Shown here: one piece after another, positions 1 to 13,048 of the stretch
How positions within the stretch are numbered: the first letter of the stretch is position 1
Layout of the letters: each line of letters starts with the position of its first letter
NCBI GenBank assembly: GCA_018398815.1
Contig: CM031601.1
Location: 28,900,578-28,964,577 of the forward strand
DNA from: Conus ventricosus
Lineage: Eukaryota > Mollusca > Gastropoda > Neogastropoda > Conidae
Direction of reading: 5' to 3'
Length of the DNA stretch: 64,000 bases
Made by a program: the position numbers and the translations under genes
The notes under the pieces: generated by a model
Database searches by the model: none
Told to the model about the DNA's origin: nothing
What the model saw: only the letters and a program-made list of their open reading frames with translations

Positions 1-335
1 GCTTGTCGAGAGCGTTTGCTGCCGTTTCCTTCAGGGTTCTGGTCATCTTTTAGCCTGAAATCCCAGCTGCTTTATGAGACATTAAGCTGTAAGGAAATGG
101 ACAGTGGACTGACCCAGGACAGACAGGAAAAGGGGGTAGTGTGATAGTCGCAAGCTGGGGCAGACCCGGGGAAAGGGAGGGATCAGTGCTCAGAAGATGC
201 GAGTCCTGTCCGCACTGTTCTCCTGTCTCAACGACTAACAAGTTTTTGCAATCAAACGCATGTTGATGTCCATGGTGAGGAGACCCCGCTCCTCCAGATT
301 GCAGACCGTGGTAACCGAAACTTGGATACACCAAG

Positions 336-1398
336 AGAGTGGTTATTTTTGTAATCCTTTTTCATTTTTTTTTGAGAGGGGGGGAGGGGGGGGGGGCATC
401 AGTTGACTTTCGTCTCTTCAAAATAGAACAAAGAATGATGTCTGGTGTCTTCTCTGACTAGACTAAATATAAGTGGAGCTTAATTCTGTAGAAAAGGCGT
501 TCCCATACTGAAATTTTTCAGTTATTGATTTGAACATGTACTTCGAATCGGGGGGGGGGGGGGGGGTGTCTCATTCCTACTCATTCACTGCCGTTCTGTT
601 TAATTGACTGCAACACCAGGCCGTTACACGTGGATGTGAATGATTTGTTGATCATTACACATACATGTTGTTGAAGGTTAGGAGCTTAGTATGTGCATGT
701 TTGTTTGGACCTAATGTGGCATGATTTTTTAAAGACTGGTTGTTGCTTTGAAATAGAATCAGTGACAAAGTGCATGTCTGTCAATGGTGATGTGTTTGAT
801 CAGGAGCGCAGTTTATCTTGGCATGTCTACATGAAATTTTGGACTTTAGAACTGTGAGTAGAAAGTATACTATTGGTTGAAGCTGATTTGTGTATAAAAA
901 CCATTAAACGTTTTTGTTTGACACTAATTGTGTATAAATACCAGTAAGATTTTTTAGTAATGAATCCAACAGACTGTGGTCTTTGTTCTCAGTTAATGGA
1001 CAGAAAGTGAGTAGAAGCGTGCTCCCCCATTGGCAGTGCATTTTATTTCTTTAAGAAGTGAATGGAAAAATGGGCAGTGTTCTTTCAGAATTTGAAATCC
1101 TGAAAGTGTGTTTGAGTATACAGTGTGAACTTTGTGTATGCGCACGAGGTCTACTTTTATGTTTCACATTGCGTCGCAGCAAAAGTTGGGCTTCACATGA
1201 ACATGTGTTCTCAAGTCATAACATGTTCTGTACTGTCATCTTTTGGGAAGAAGGGTGCATTTTTCCTCTCCAAATATATGACAATGAATTATAAAGAGAA
1301 AATAAGAGGCTGCATTTTGGAGAAAGGCTATTAGTTAAATGTGAGAGAAGTTTCAACCCAGTGGTTATGAATTTATTTTAAAGAAGGGAGAATTTTCA

Positions 1399-1399
<1 letters not shown>
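336..1399. other. Non-coding, nothing recognised
   Basis: AT-rich unique-looking DNA with a poly(G) run at 550-566. No exon-like open frame with splice sites was seen. The first 335 bp are slightly GC-richer, without an interpretable product. Confidence 0.6.
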
Positions 1400-1456
<57 letters not shown>

Positions 1457-1591
1457 GTGTGTGTGTGTGTTGTGTAGTGTGTGATGTGTGTGTGGTGTGT
1501 GTATGGTGTGTGTGTGTGTGTATGGTGTGGTGTGTGTGTGTGTGTGTGTATGGTGTGTGTGGTGTGTGTGTTTATGGTGTGTGTTACGTGT

Positions 1592-1634
<43 letters not shown>

Positions 1635-1653
1635 GTGTGTGTGTGTGTGTATG

Positions 1654-1686
<33 letters not shown>

Positions 1687-1704
1687 TGTGTTGTAGTGTG
1701 TGTA

Positions 1705-1772
<68 letters not shown>

Positions 1773-1963
1773 GTGTGTGTGTGTGTGTGTGTGTATGTGT
1801 GTGTGTGTGTGTATTGTGTGTGTGTATGGTGTGTGTGTGTGTATGGTGTGTGTGTGTGTGGTGTGTGTTTGGTGTGTGTGTATGGTGTGTGTGTGTGTGT
1901 ATGGTGTGTGTGTGTGTGAGTGTGTGAGTGTGTTGTGTGTGTGTGTGTTGTGTGTGTGTGTGT

Positions 1964-2001
<38 letters not shown>

Positions 2002-2025
2002 TGTTGTGTGTGTGTGTGTGTGTGA
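1400..2025. repeat. Long interrupted TG microsatellite
   Basis: About 620 bp of TG repeats broken by TATGG and other short interruptions; CA on the other strand. The open frames of alternating Cys-Val or Thr-His residues are artefacts. Confidence 0.97.
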
Positions 2026-2079
2026 AAATGTGGATGAAGCAACGAAAGTGGAGAAGTGCACAAGGGTGAATGTTGTTTC

Positions 2080-2521
2080 GTTCGTCATGACGTAGATGCG
2101 TTGTACTGCCGTTACACGCCAGGGACCCAGTACATCCGTCTTCGGTGCTGCGGTGCTGGTTTTCTTGTCCGAGTTTCCCTCTCGTAGGCGACTTTCCGAC
2201 CAAGGTTGAGGAGCATCCCTACCCTGGTTTGTTTCTCCAAGGTTTTCCTTTCCTGGGGCTAGAGGTTTTTATGCGCCTCTTACTCGCATGATGAACCCGT
2301 CACAGGACACATGTGGAATTTGATATGGTGTAACTGTGCCACCTGTTACCCCGCCCCGTCCTGGTAGGAACATCGCCAGTTGGTCAGGACTGCTTATTCG
2401 ACCAGGCAAGCCTGACTTATATCGCAGCTAACCCTCATATTGGGGGCCGACCCCTGTCCGCCACCCGGGGACCCGCGGGTTGGGGATAGTCGCTCGCCCG
2501 GATAAGGCTGAATGAATGAAC
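2080..2521 (+). repeat. Dispersed-repeat-like element with (TGAA)n tail
   Basis: A GC-richer block than its surroundings, ending CTCGCCCGGATAAGGCTGAA and TGAATGAA. The style (moderate GC body, short A-rich tetranucleotide tail) suggests a retroposed repeat. There is only one copy in the window and the left boundary is uncertain. Confidence 0.45.
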
Positions 2522-2807
2522 ATAATTTTACCGAAAGCAGGAAGCAGAAAGGCACAACTTCCTCAGCATTGTCTGTGAATGTCATGTCTTTTTTCTGTCA
2601 GCCTTCTGGTTATCAGTCTGTCATTACCAGTGCCACAGTGGTTCTATTGTCATCTGCATGTGGCGTGTCGGGTTGTCTGACAGCAAGATGGCCCAGCATA
2701 CTGAGCCAGTTTGAAAGAAGCTTAATGGAAAGATGGAATGAGATCCATGGAAAAACCTGTAAATTTTGAATTTTAAAAATAATTTTAAGTAGATCTGCCA
2801 GATTACT

Positions 2808-3097
2808 GGGACAAACTAATTACAAGACGAAAACACGACGCTTTTCAACCTCTTAGGTCTTCTTCAGGCAAGATAAACAACAGTCAGGACAATGAAAACA
2901 AAAAAAAAAAACGAGCAGTGGGTTATCTTCTCGAATTGGGTTTGCAAGATAAATGCCATCTTGTGCCAAATTGGAGAAAATAAGTGATTCCTTGTTCTTC
3001 GTTTTCGTTGTCTGAATGTTGTTTATCGTGCCTGAAGAAGACCTATGAGGTTGAAATGCATCATACATTGACTTGTAATTTGTTTGTCCCATTTATC
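2808..3097. mobile_element. Small foldback element (about 290 bp)
   Basis: The arm at 2808-2876 (TGGGACAAACTAATTACAAG ... TCAACCTCTTAGGTCTTCTT CAGGCA) is inverted at about 3022-3097 (..TGCCTGAAGAAGACCTATGA GGTTGAAA ... CTTGTAATTTGTTTGTCCCA). Arms are about 70 bp with a few mismatches and a spacer of about 145 bp. A MITE or solo foldback is likely. Confidence 0.75.
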
Positions 3098-3660
3098 TAG
3101 TGGAGTTACTTTTTAAATTCCTTTTGAAAGTTGTCAGGAGAGGTTTGTCTCCCCCCACCTTCACCACTCCCCCCTTTCCCCCTAAGTTTTCAGCCTTTGC
3201 GGAAGTCTGCACTTGCCACTTCCCATCAAGTTTTCTGACTCATTTATTCTCAAGAGTTTGATAATGTTGATAGAGAGATACACGTTTGGTTTTATCAGTG
3301 GATTTGTGAGGCCCCAGCCTGTCTGCAGCAGCTGTGGCGATCAGTGCATTCTTGTCATTGTTCAGTGTTGTGATGATGGCAGCAACAGTCTGACGGGAAG
3401 GGCCAGTGTCCAAGCAGGACAGGAGAACGGAGCATCTGATGAAGAAGGTGACCCGAGACGTCCAGGCATGAGGCAAGGATCGCAGAAAGCTCGCGCCAGA
3501 TCGTTCAGGTAGTGTTTGTGCAGGAGACCTCTGAACGTGTGTCTTTGTTGTTTTTGGGGGGGGCACACCAGCCCATGGGGAAGAATGTTGCGTACACCAC
3601 ATTATGGGTTTGAAGTATGGAGAAAAAGAAAATTTAGTTGAGTAAATGAAATTGTAGCTA
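3098..3660. other. GC-richer block of uncertain nature
   Basis: Between about 3290 and 3530 several frames on both strands stay open, for example FFIRCSVLLSCLDTGPSRQT and VAAIITTLNNDKNALIATAA on the minus strand. Composition differs from the flanks, but no frame has convincing splice sites or a known domain. It may be a decayed exon or repeat. Confidence 0.3.
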
Positions 3661-3712
3661 AGAGGTATTTGAGGCACTGCTGCACATGCTCACTGGCATG
3701 TTCATTCTCTCT

Positions 3713-3755
3713 CTTCTCTCTCTCTCCTTCTCTCTCTCTCTCTCTCTCCCCCTCT

Positions 3756-3800
<45 letters not shown>
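3713..3800. repeat. CT microsatellite
   Basis: CT-rich tract, followed by C-rich pyrimidine DNA to about 3895. Smaller CT/GA tracts occur at 4958-4980, 5257-5278 and 10140-10157. Confidence 0.95.
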
Positions 3801-3801
<1 letters not shown>

Positions 3802-4084
3802 TCCCTCCCCTCCTTTACCCACACCATCCACTTACCTCCGCCTTCCACACCTCATCACCCCCACCCCCCACCCTCCACCCCGGCCCCCTCTGTCCTTGTG
3901 TGCTTTATAGTAAATCACCGACAACACACGCAACAGGTTGTTCCTTCCACCAGCAGTATGCAGTGTCATCACGCAGGGGTAGATTGAACAGTCGTCGTCA
4001 TCACCATGATTGTAGTTCATGTGAGCGTTGTGAGATCCAGCTAGGCTGCATGACTAAACTGGACATCTTTTTCTCGATTCACAG

Positions 4085-4217
4085 AGAAAAAATGGCCTTC
4101 TTCACCACCTGCAACATCGGCGTCCCCGCCGTGCCTCGAGAAACCACGGACATGGAGAAGGAGGAACGTGCAGCAGATGATTTTTTCCACGATGATCGAG
4201 TCGGAGAAGAAGTGTGA
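4085..4217 (+). CDS. Candidate terminal coding exon of an unidentified gene
   Basis: A good acceptor (tttttctcgattcacag) is followed by an open stretch reading EKMAFFTTCNIGVPAVPRET, TDMEKEERAADDFFHDDRVG and EEV, then TGA. Third codon positions are rich in G/C, unlike the surrounding AT-rich DNA, which supports coding. The product would be an acidic C-terminus. I do not recognise the family. No upstream exon of the same gene was identified with confidence, so strand and status are tentative. A poly(T) tract follows 30 nt later. Confidence 0.4.
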
Positions 4218-4229
4218 ATTGATCTAGCG

Positions 4230-4244
4230 TCTTTTTCTTTTTTT

Positions 4245-4286
<42 letters not shown>

Positions 4287-7200
4287 TCTTTTGAATATTT
4301 TGAGTGGGGAGCTATTTGCAGAAAAAAAGGGGGGACAGTATAAGATGAATGTGGAGGAGAAAACCGCGTGGTCAGAGTTCACACTACCACATACGCTGAC
4401 GTTCGGGGTTGCGTGACGGGTGTCCCGTTCCAAAAAACTTTCCCAGTGCAATGTTGTGTCAGAATGTTTTTGAGTGGGACATGGAACACGTTGACATGAA
4501 ATGGGGACAGGTTTGGCAAGACAGGTAGGGTTCCGTATCACCTGTCACGAAGCCCACCTGGCTGGAGTGTGTTCTCATCAGCGAAGATGTGCGTGAGGAA
4601 ATGTACTCCGCCCTCCACTTGTTTCCCGCAAAGACGTAATGGACCTATGGTTGGTTGATGGCGCTGTTCAGCGCTTCAGTTGATGCGAGATTGGTTTGGG
4701 CCTGGGTACACGGGGATCCCAGCCGTTCACAAGCAGCTTTTGTGTGATGTCTTGCACAAACACACTTGGTATTGCTTGTACGAGGAGGAGCCAGAAGACG
4801 TTGGTACTAATCCTGATCAAATCAAAACCAGTTCAGTAGAAATTTGGAGAAAGAGAGAGTAATTAACACTTTGTAAGTTGTGGTTCATGACAGCTTATCC
4901 TCTCTTTTGGTTTTTGGTGTTGGAGATGGACATAGTTCACAATACACCCGTGCATGGTGAGAGAGAGAGAGAGAGAGAGAGGGGTGTGCTTGCTGTTAAA
5001 AAGGTGCAAATAAAGAAACAAGGTGTGTGAAAGTTGGAAGTTGCGAGGGAGTTGTGAGCACTGTTCAGTCACTTGTAAATACACTGGAGTTTCAAGTTTC
5101 TGTATTAAATTATGTACAGGTGAAAACACAGGTCCTGAAATATGCCTGAAAAATAAAGAGAGCTGCATATACTATACTAACAGTCAGTTATTTATAGATG
5201 CACACCAACCGCACTGGATTGATTGATTTTTTTTTTTTATATTGGTGTACTGTTCCTCTCTCTCTCCCTCTCTCTCTTTAAAATGTTTTTTTTATTTGTG
5301 TACACCAATCGAAAGAAACCGTCACAATCCCGTGTTTCATCAGACGTGAAAGAGACCCTAGAAGGTTTCACGACCAAAGCGAAATGTAGCTGTAGATTGC
5401 TATGGACTGGCTGACTACAGTTGTTCAAGCCAAAGATTCATCATGTGGGGAGCGACAGTGACCTTAAGAGAGAGTGCATCAGCGGCCGGGGAGAGTGTTC
5501 CGCCATGGACAAGTGAACGCCATGATTAAGGACCGAATTCCTGAATGTGCATGTGACATGACTCTTTCAGGTGGTGAGCGAGTGGTGAATCATCTGTACA
5601 TTTACCCAGTGTGTCTGACGTGATTGTTTGAGGCTGTGCACGATCTTGCACCGCCGCTTGTCATTCTGGCAGTCAGGCAAGCAGTGCATTTGAAGCTGAC
5701 TTTCGTGGTGTATCCCCAGTAGTCTTACTAACTGTATTAATTTTGCGTTTAACCATGGTATATTCAAGGATTGCAATATCAGAACTGTGTTCTTCGTTTT
5801 GGCTGCAGTTGGACCTTTTGGGGGAAGGGAGGAGGGATTGTCAGATGTGTGTTTTGTTATTTTGTGTTTGTGTATTATAGGAAAGAATTGCTGTAGTCCT
5901 GCAATATATACATTTTATATATATATATATACTGTTACACTCCTGGCTCCTTGGTTTGAAATAACGATGTACCCACATGGAGTAGTTTCTGTATTCGTGG
6001 TGATGTATAGGCTGCAATCATTGACATGTTGTGGTGGTTGTTTCTGTTTCGTGGAGTTGATAGTTGTGTGTGTGTGTTTGGCCAGAAATATACATATACA
6101 TATATAAATATATATCTATATTATATTAAAATGTAAAAAATTTTTTTCCATGAAGTCTGGTGATTTGAGTGCTCTGCCGTCATAGTATTGGTGGAGGTAG
6201 TGTGCGAGAGACGGCAGGCGAATGGCTGAGAGTGTTACAAACGGGGCACCAGTGATTCTTAAACATTCTGTCTGAAAAGCAAAACATCAGGAGATTGTAC
6301 ATACCAGCACGGCTGTATCAGAGTGAGACGTCGGATCTTTTCATTGCCAGGTCTGAGCCTTGCCCTGAGGCCAAGGGTCAGAGACTTTGTGAGTGTGATA
6401 AACTTTACATGTGGGGTGTTGTTGGCGTCGTATTTATTTCATATCAAGGCAGTAAGTATATCATACTCATACTGTACAGATTTCTGTGTTGATTTTCATA
6501 TCAAAGAGTTGGTTGGTATGTGCATGGTGCGTGTGTGCGGGGGTTCTGGTTGCATGTCCTGGCATTAAAATGATTAATATACTCACTATTAATGTGTCAT
6601 GAGTATGTCGAACGGGCATATTCTGTCGTGATTACAAACAAAAAATAGTGTTATTCCAGCATTGAGGAGTAGTTTGCCAATTTGTTGCTTGAAGTTGCAA
6701 TGGAACTTAGGTTAGCATATCATTAACTTGCTCTTTCGGAGTTTGTGTTTTTTGGCTAACCTCGAGCTACATGTGGCGTGTGTATGTGTGTGGGTGGATG
6801 TTGGCGTGTTTGTGTGTGTGCACGCGAGTAACTGATGGGTTTACAGTAAAGTAAATGAGTGAATATTGTACTGGTATGCTGTTGATTGTTGATGTTCGAC
6901 CTATGCAGCATTGGACTGTTTTTGTTGGTCTGTTCAAGTAGTTTCATTCCCATTGCAAAGCTGAAACGGTCCTTCAGCGTGAAGACACTTCTCACCATGT
7001 ACATACTTACCATTACAGTGTTTCCAGTGGCCACTTTTCTTCGTGTGTGTGGAAGATTAGCAAAGAATGTTTGAGTGAGGACCGGAGAGAAGAGAACCCG
7101 CATTTAAAACCCAGAGTGGACACAGTTGACCTGACTGGGAGTTTTTCCCCTTTCTGTGGATTATGACGTCAAGTTGTCTTGTTCTTTGTCTTCAATTCTT

Positions 7201-8262
7201 TCCCCACACAGCAGCGGTTTTTTGTTTTTGTTTTTCTCACTCACTCGGTTTTTTTTTTTTCCTTTCCTGTTTGTCCATTATTATGGTATGGACATGCATA
7301 TGAATTACAGATGTGCATTACTGCTAAATCTATGCACAGACCTTCTCCTGCCTTTTCTAGGTCTGCCTGTCTGTGTCTTGCAACAACAACAACAAAAATC
7401 AAAACGGTAATATGCAAATGAGATAGATTGCACAGCTTTAAGCCTTCTAAATAACTGGATGAAGGAAAGATGAAGATGCTTACACACCCAGACATTAACG
7501 AAGCAGATGAAGAACAGAAAAAGGGCACCAAATGAATGGGGGGAAAAATGAAAAGAGGGGGTGGGTGGGCAAGGGGGTAGAAATGAAATTACGGTTGGCT
7601 GTCGTTACTTAACCACCTGGTGTCTAGCTTACGCAGCTGTTGGCAACAGGTTTCAGATCTGTTCATGTCTCTGCTAGTTTGCCTTTGTGCAGGTATTAAT
7701 TTCTCTTTTTATTTCTAACTGCAGCTCATTGGCTGTGATATTGTTTCTTTTTTTTAATTTATTTATTCTTTTGCTGTTGTAATTGTTGCTGTAATCTGCT
7801 TTGTGTTTGTCTTGGCGTTTTTGTTTTTAGTTTGTTTTGTTTTTTCTGCCTGTGCCAGATTTCTGGTCAAGTGACAAATTTCAGTCGAGCAGATCCACTC
7901 TTTAGCCAGTAAAGTTATAAACAATTACGGAAATTATAAACGATTACGGCAGTATAGAGTCAGTACTTTGCAGCTTTTCCTTACTCATTTCATGTGCTAC
8001 TTTGTGTTAACGAAAATCCATTGATTAAATGAGTTTTTTGTCCTTTTTTTTTTCTTGTTTCCTTTTTTTTTTCCCCCAACACTGTGCCAACAATTTAACA
8101 ATAAGCAAATGTTAGATGGAATCTTTATGGGCAAATTACTTTCAAAGTGTATATACAAAATTTATGAAAGTTCACGTAATTACAGAAAATAGCGTTGACT
8201 ATGACACTGACAAGTTCTGTTTGGATTTGATCACAGATGTAGTAATGTGGCCTGTCCGTATA
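4230..8262. other. Non-coding, nothing recognised
   Basis: AT-rich DNA with a 50-bp poly(T) at about 4236-4285 and short CT/GA tracts. It could be a 3' UTR or intergenic. No recognisable gene. Confidence 0.6.
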
Positions 8263-8412
8263 CAAAATGTTAATGACATTATGAATGATCTGCTAAGTGT
8301 CCGCTTATCCAGGGAACCGTGTGTCTGTGGATCAGACAAAATGTTAATGACATTATGAATGATCTGTTAAGTGTCCGCTTATCCAGGGAACCATGTGTCT
8401 GTGGATCAATCC
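8263..8412. repeat. 74-bp tandem duplication
   Basis: ATGTTAATGACATTATGAAT, GATCTG(C/T)TAAGTGTCCGC and TTATCCAGGGAACC(G/A)TGTG begin at 8267 and 8341, with two mismatches seen. Confidence 0.95.
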
Positions 8413-8526
8413 ACGACAGAGAAAATATAAAGCACAACAGACCAGTGACATGTTGGTAAACTACCCTTCTGATACGCCAATCCGAGTTGTGACAGTTTGA
8501 GTAAAGCAACCCCAGTTTTCCAACTG

Positions 8527-8577
<51 letters not shown>

Positions 8578-8689
8578 TGTATATGAACAAACACACACGC
8601 ACACACACACATATCAATCATAGCTCCTTACCTTATGGATTCAAAATTCAGGAACCAGGTGATGAAGGGATGTGGGGTGGTGGGATGAA

Positions 8690-8720
<31 letters not shown>

Positions 8721-8723
8721 GCT

Positions 8724-11700
8724 GTTGAGCTTTCACCGAAAGCATGTTTAACCTTCATATATTTCAGTCAACAAATGAAGGGTTTGAAAAGAAAATGCAT
8801 TTTCCATACATATAATCATGTATATCTTAGGGCTATATTTTGCAATATTTTTCATCCATAGTCAAAAAAAAGAACCCCCATTCTCCACATTTTCTAACAT
8901 GATTTTGAAATTCAGTATTTTTTTTTTCCACATAATTTGGGATTTCAGAAATAATTTCTGGAATGGGGAAATTCCAGGAAAGATCAGGAAGGTTGGCAAT
9001 TATATGTGTTGGTTTATCTGCCTTTCTTTTCCTTTTTGTAACGCATCTATGAGTTGTTTAGTTATCGAAGCATGGATGGTCTGCTCTGATTTGTCCTTCC
9101 CGTACTTCTTGTACTCGTGCATGCATACATATACACACACTGCGATATACTTCTGTATGTATGTAAGATGCATAGGTTCATTTGGGTGAATCAGTCCATG
9201 CAGTAAGCCCTTCCTGATCATGAAGACGCGACAGAAATCTCGTTCTGAGGATGGAGCTTGCAAAAGTTGGTGGGTTTTTTTGGGTTTTTTTTTCTGATTT
9301 TCAAAATTTTATAAGAAGCTGTTTCGGATGATTAAGACTGACTTTTTTTTTTCTCAGACTCTTTCTATTTGTGCTTTGCTTTTCAAAGTGGGTTTGTTTC
9401 CTAGCTGAGCAATGTGAAGGTCAGGAAATGTTGAATTAATTGGGAATGTTTGTAACTTCAAAGTTTTTTTGTTTTTTTTAAAGCAGTAATATGGAGAGAG
9501 AAAAAAAGCAGTAATATGAAATGTTACATTTAACAACAGTTTGCCATTAGGTCGGATGTAAAGTTTTATGTGTATTGAATTGAATGACAGATACATAGGC
9601 TAGATCTACATTAAACTGTTGCACTGAGACTCAAAGTCGTTGCTTTTTATGTTGTTTTGATAGTCACAGATCTGCACATTGCTGTATTTGATATGCTACA
9701 GAAAATAAAGAGTCGAGAGTGCAAATGTTTGACCATGTGAAATTTGGTTTCCTTTTCTTTTTTTTACCTCTTTCTTGTTTAGGTAGGGAAACTTTGATAA
9801 TGTTTGTGATGAAACACACTTACTTAAATAGATCCCTGATCAGTTTTACTTTTAATCATGTTCATTGAGACAGATTGTATGTGTGGACAATGTTTTAGAG
9901 AATTTTTGTTGTGGTTAATTTAAAAAGAAAGAAAAACAAGGAAACAAGGTGAAAAATAATCAAAAATGCATGCATGCAAAAATGTTGTATTCTAAAGTAA
10001 TGAAAGTGTTTCCAGTACGTTGTATTAGATTACTTTGTTTTCTTGAATTTGATTGGTTGGTTGTCAGTCGCTTTGATGTATGGGTTTCTTTCTCCTCTCT
10101 TCTTCTGATACTGCTTTTAATTCTTATTCTTCTCCATCCTCTCTCTCTCTCTCTCTGTCTTTACCCTCCCTCCCCCCTCCCCCTTCTTTATCTCTCTGTC
10201 TGTCTGGGGCTGATTTTTTTTCCCTTCAGTCTTTATTGTCAGTGATGAGAGTTTGGTTCAGTTACAGAAATGCAACATCTATGAACAGATTTTTCTTTCG
10301 TTTGTGTTTTTTTCATTCAAATGAAAATGATGTGGATTTCTTAAAATGACATTTGTTAGCTCACTGCCTGTATTACGATTATGTAAGAAAACGTTCAAAT
10401 TCTTGTTTTGGAGTCAGAGCTGGAAATACAGGAGTTGCAAACAACAAGACCTGGAGTTGAGAGTTGCAAATACAAGATTTACTAATGAAAATGTTCCAGT
10501 GTTGCAAATACAAGATTTACTAATGAAAATGTTCCAGTGTTGCAAATACAAGATTTACTAATGAAAATATTCCAAGGCTGTATGGTCACCTGTCAAGGTA
10601 ATCAGCTGACCTTTTCAGAGCTAGCGTTTTCAGTTCATCGAGTCCACAGACCCGCTGTTCTCTGCCATGGAGAGGACATACTGTGCTTGAGACATCCTGT
10701 CTGAATGGGTCGTGGACAGTATTTGTGTGGTCTGCTCTCTCTCTCTGGTGTTTGTAGTGTTGAAGTTGTTCATCTCCTTGGGGCGCTTTCTGTGCTGGGC
10801 GTCGGAAGCAGCGCCGGTCAGCTCCATACCGGACAGAAAGCATCGTGTGGACAACTTGCATTTTTCTCGTCTTTGGTTCCGCTCCTTCGTGGGGACTTTG
10901 CTGACAGGCAATCATTTTGTGAACTCTTGCGGTTTCCTTTATCCGATGTAGGGAAATCGTCGTTCTGTGTGGTGCATTAACAATCCATTAGAATTCTATC
11001 ACAGATTGTAAGCCAGAGATGAAATTGAAGCGACTCGACGCACCCGTTGGTTTTACGTTAAGAGTGGTCAAACAAGATTGTGATTCTTTCCCTTCTTTTT
11101 TTCTTTTTGCCAGTGGGGCATGCACATTATCATGGGTGGCAGCGATTCAGAGGTATTGAATTTAGAGTAGCTTCCCCACCATTTTTAATCCTTCCGCCCC
11201 TCCCCCGTACCCCTCCTCTCCCCTTCAGATGGTACTGTTATGTGCGCAGAAGGACTTGTCAGCATTTCCACCAAGTATTCTTTTCTGTGGCAATGTGTAT
11301 AATCGATTCAGTCGTGGAAGATGAGAATTTATTTTCAAAAGAAGAAAGGCCTTTTATCTTAAATCTATGCATCTATAAAAGCTGAAAGTAGTGAAAAATG
11401 TTTGTTCTCACACAATGTATTTTCCACCTTTCCATTTGACGGTGTTCATTCATCTCGCTTTGTTCTGGTAGAAACTCTTCTGCCCTTTTTACTCCTCTTG
11501 TTACTGTGTATAACATGCCAGCTTGTGTCACAGTCTGGCCACTGGGATAGTGAGATTGTACACACATGTCCAGAGCGGCACGAGCTCTGCAGTATTGTTA
11601 GCTTGTATGGTCTCTTCAGTGGTCACACCCATGATACTGTGTAGTGGGCTGGCGAAGGAATTGAGAATAAATTTATAAAAAAATAACTTTCAGAGAAGTG

Positions 11701-12600
11701 TCATTCACATTTTACAATCGGTTTGCCTTCAGCGATTTGGGAGTTTTCATCAGATATACAAATTTTTGGTTCCGTTGCACGCTGCTAGCAAACCTGAAAT
11801 TCGGGTTAAGATACTTGTGCTTTGCAGGTAACGAGCGGAATAATGCCTGGACAGGTGTGTGCTGCTCATGGCAGAGGCTTAAACTTAGGCCGGTTGAAAC
11901 ATTGTTAGCCACCTCCTACATGTTGATGGCTTTAGACTTGAAACATGTTAGATGATACAGTAAATATGGCCTGTCAAACGATACAGACTTTGTCGTGAGA
12001 GGGTTTGTTGTCTTGTTTATCGCTTGATTTTTTTTTTTTTTTAATATATAAAGAAAGGATCTGTTGACGGTTCAGTATATTTCAATATGTTCCATTCTAA
12101 TTCCTTTAAATAAAAAAAAAAGAAGGTGGGGGGAGGGGCGAAGAGGGGAAAATATAGTTCAAAACATGTATGGTGCAATTGAGAACTACCCGTAACAAAC
12201 AAGAGCTTTTGGCTATCGTTGGGAGGGGGGGGGGGGGGGGGGGGGGGGGTGCAGGGGGGTCATGAAAGGGGAGACGAAGTACAGCAGTTGCAGAAACAAT
12301 CAAGGAAACCCTTCTCCATTTCCAAGCACGTGTTTTCAGACCTGGATAGAATTTTGAGATCTGTGGACGTTTCAGAAATCAAATCAGTGGAAAGCATTGT
12401 CAGTTGTCTCCCAACTGCCAGCAAACTGTCTGTAACTAGTGCTTTTCTCTTGTTTGGAAACTGACATATATACTCAGGTCAAAATGTGAATGCACTGTGT
12501 TTAAATTAAATGTAACATTTATATATTTTGCATAAAATAAACATGTGAAGTTAATCATGTGTGTTGTTTCATGAAAGGGGTGTATGTGTGTGCGCGAGTA
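8724..12600. other. Non-coding apart from listed repeats
   Basis: AT-rich. A GC-richer patch at 10620-10960 has open frames on both strands but no recognisable domain. A poly(G) run lies at 12227-12249. Confidence 0.55.
10463..10577. repeat. 38-bp tandem array, 3 copies
   Basis: The unit GTTGCAAATACAAGATTTAC plus TAATGAAAATGTTCCAGT starts at 10463, 10501 and 10539, with near identity. Confidence 0.95.
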
Positions 12601-12673
12601 TTCTTGAGTAATGGAGAGAGAAATGACCGACGTTATAGTTTTTATTTCGACATTAAAATCTGAAGACTGTGCA

Positions 12674-12751
12674 TCCAATTTTTACTAGTACATGGAAACA
12701 AATCAGGGCTTCCAATTTTTACTAGTACATGGAAACAAAATCAGGGCTTAC
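12674..12751. repeat. 38-bp tandem duplication
   Basis: TCCAATTTTTACTAGTACAT plus GGAAACAAA(A)TCAGGGCT occurs twice in direct succession. Confidence 0.93.
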
Positions 12752-13048
12752 AAAAACTCACATTGATTCATTTTTCATATATTATCGTCTATAACTTGCC
12801 ATAATCATGCTGTCATGGTGACCTCAGTTTTTTATTTTCTCTCCACCTCTACGTTGTTAGCAAGTTCTTATCAAGGTTGCTGATATCAGTGATACAGGGG
12901 TTAGCTGGAGGTGTCCTTCATATTATGTTGGATCAGAACAGGCACCACTGAACACCACCAAAGTGACAAGGCAGCGGTGCAGGGACTCCTCTGGTTGGCT
13001 GTCTGATGGTGACTTGACATTCAGTCTCACTGTGGATTGCTGGTGCAG

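Noticed and set aside
1373..2203. Long open frames of His-Thr or Cys-Val repeats
   Set aside because: They are translations of TG/CA microsatellites; both strands and several frames are open. The same holds for similar frames at 19.0-19.7, 23.4-24.4, 28.9-29.1 and 30.3-30.7 kb.
10586..10980. Overlapping open frames on both strands in a GC-richer patch
   Set aside because: No splice sites, no recognisable domain and no codon bias favouring either strand.
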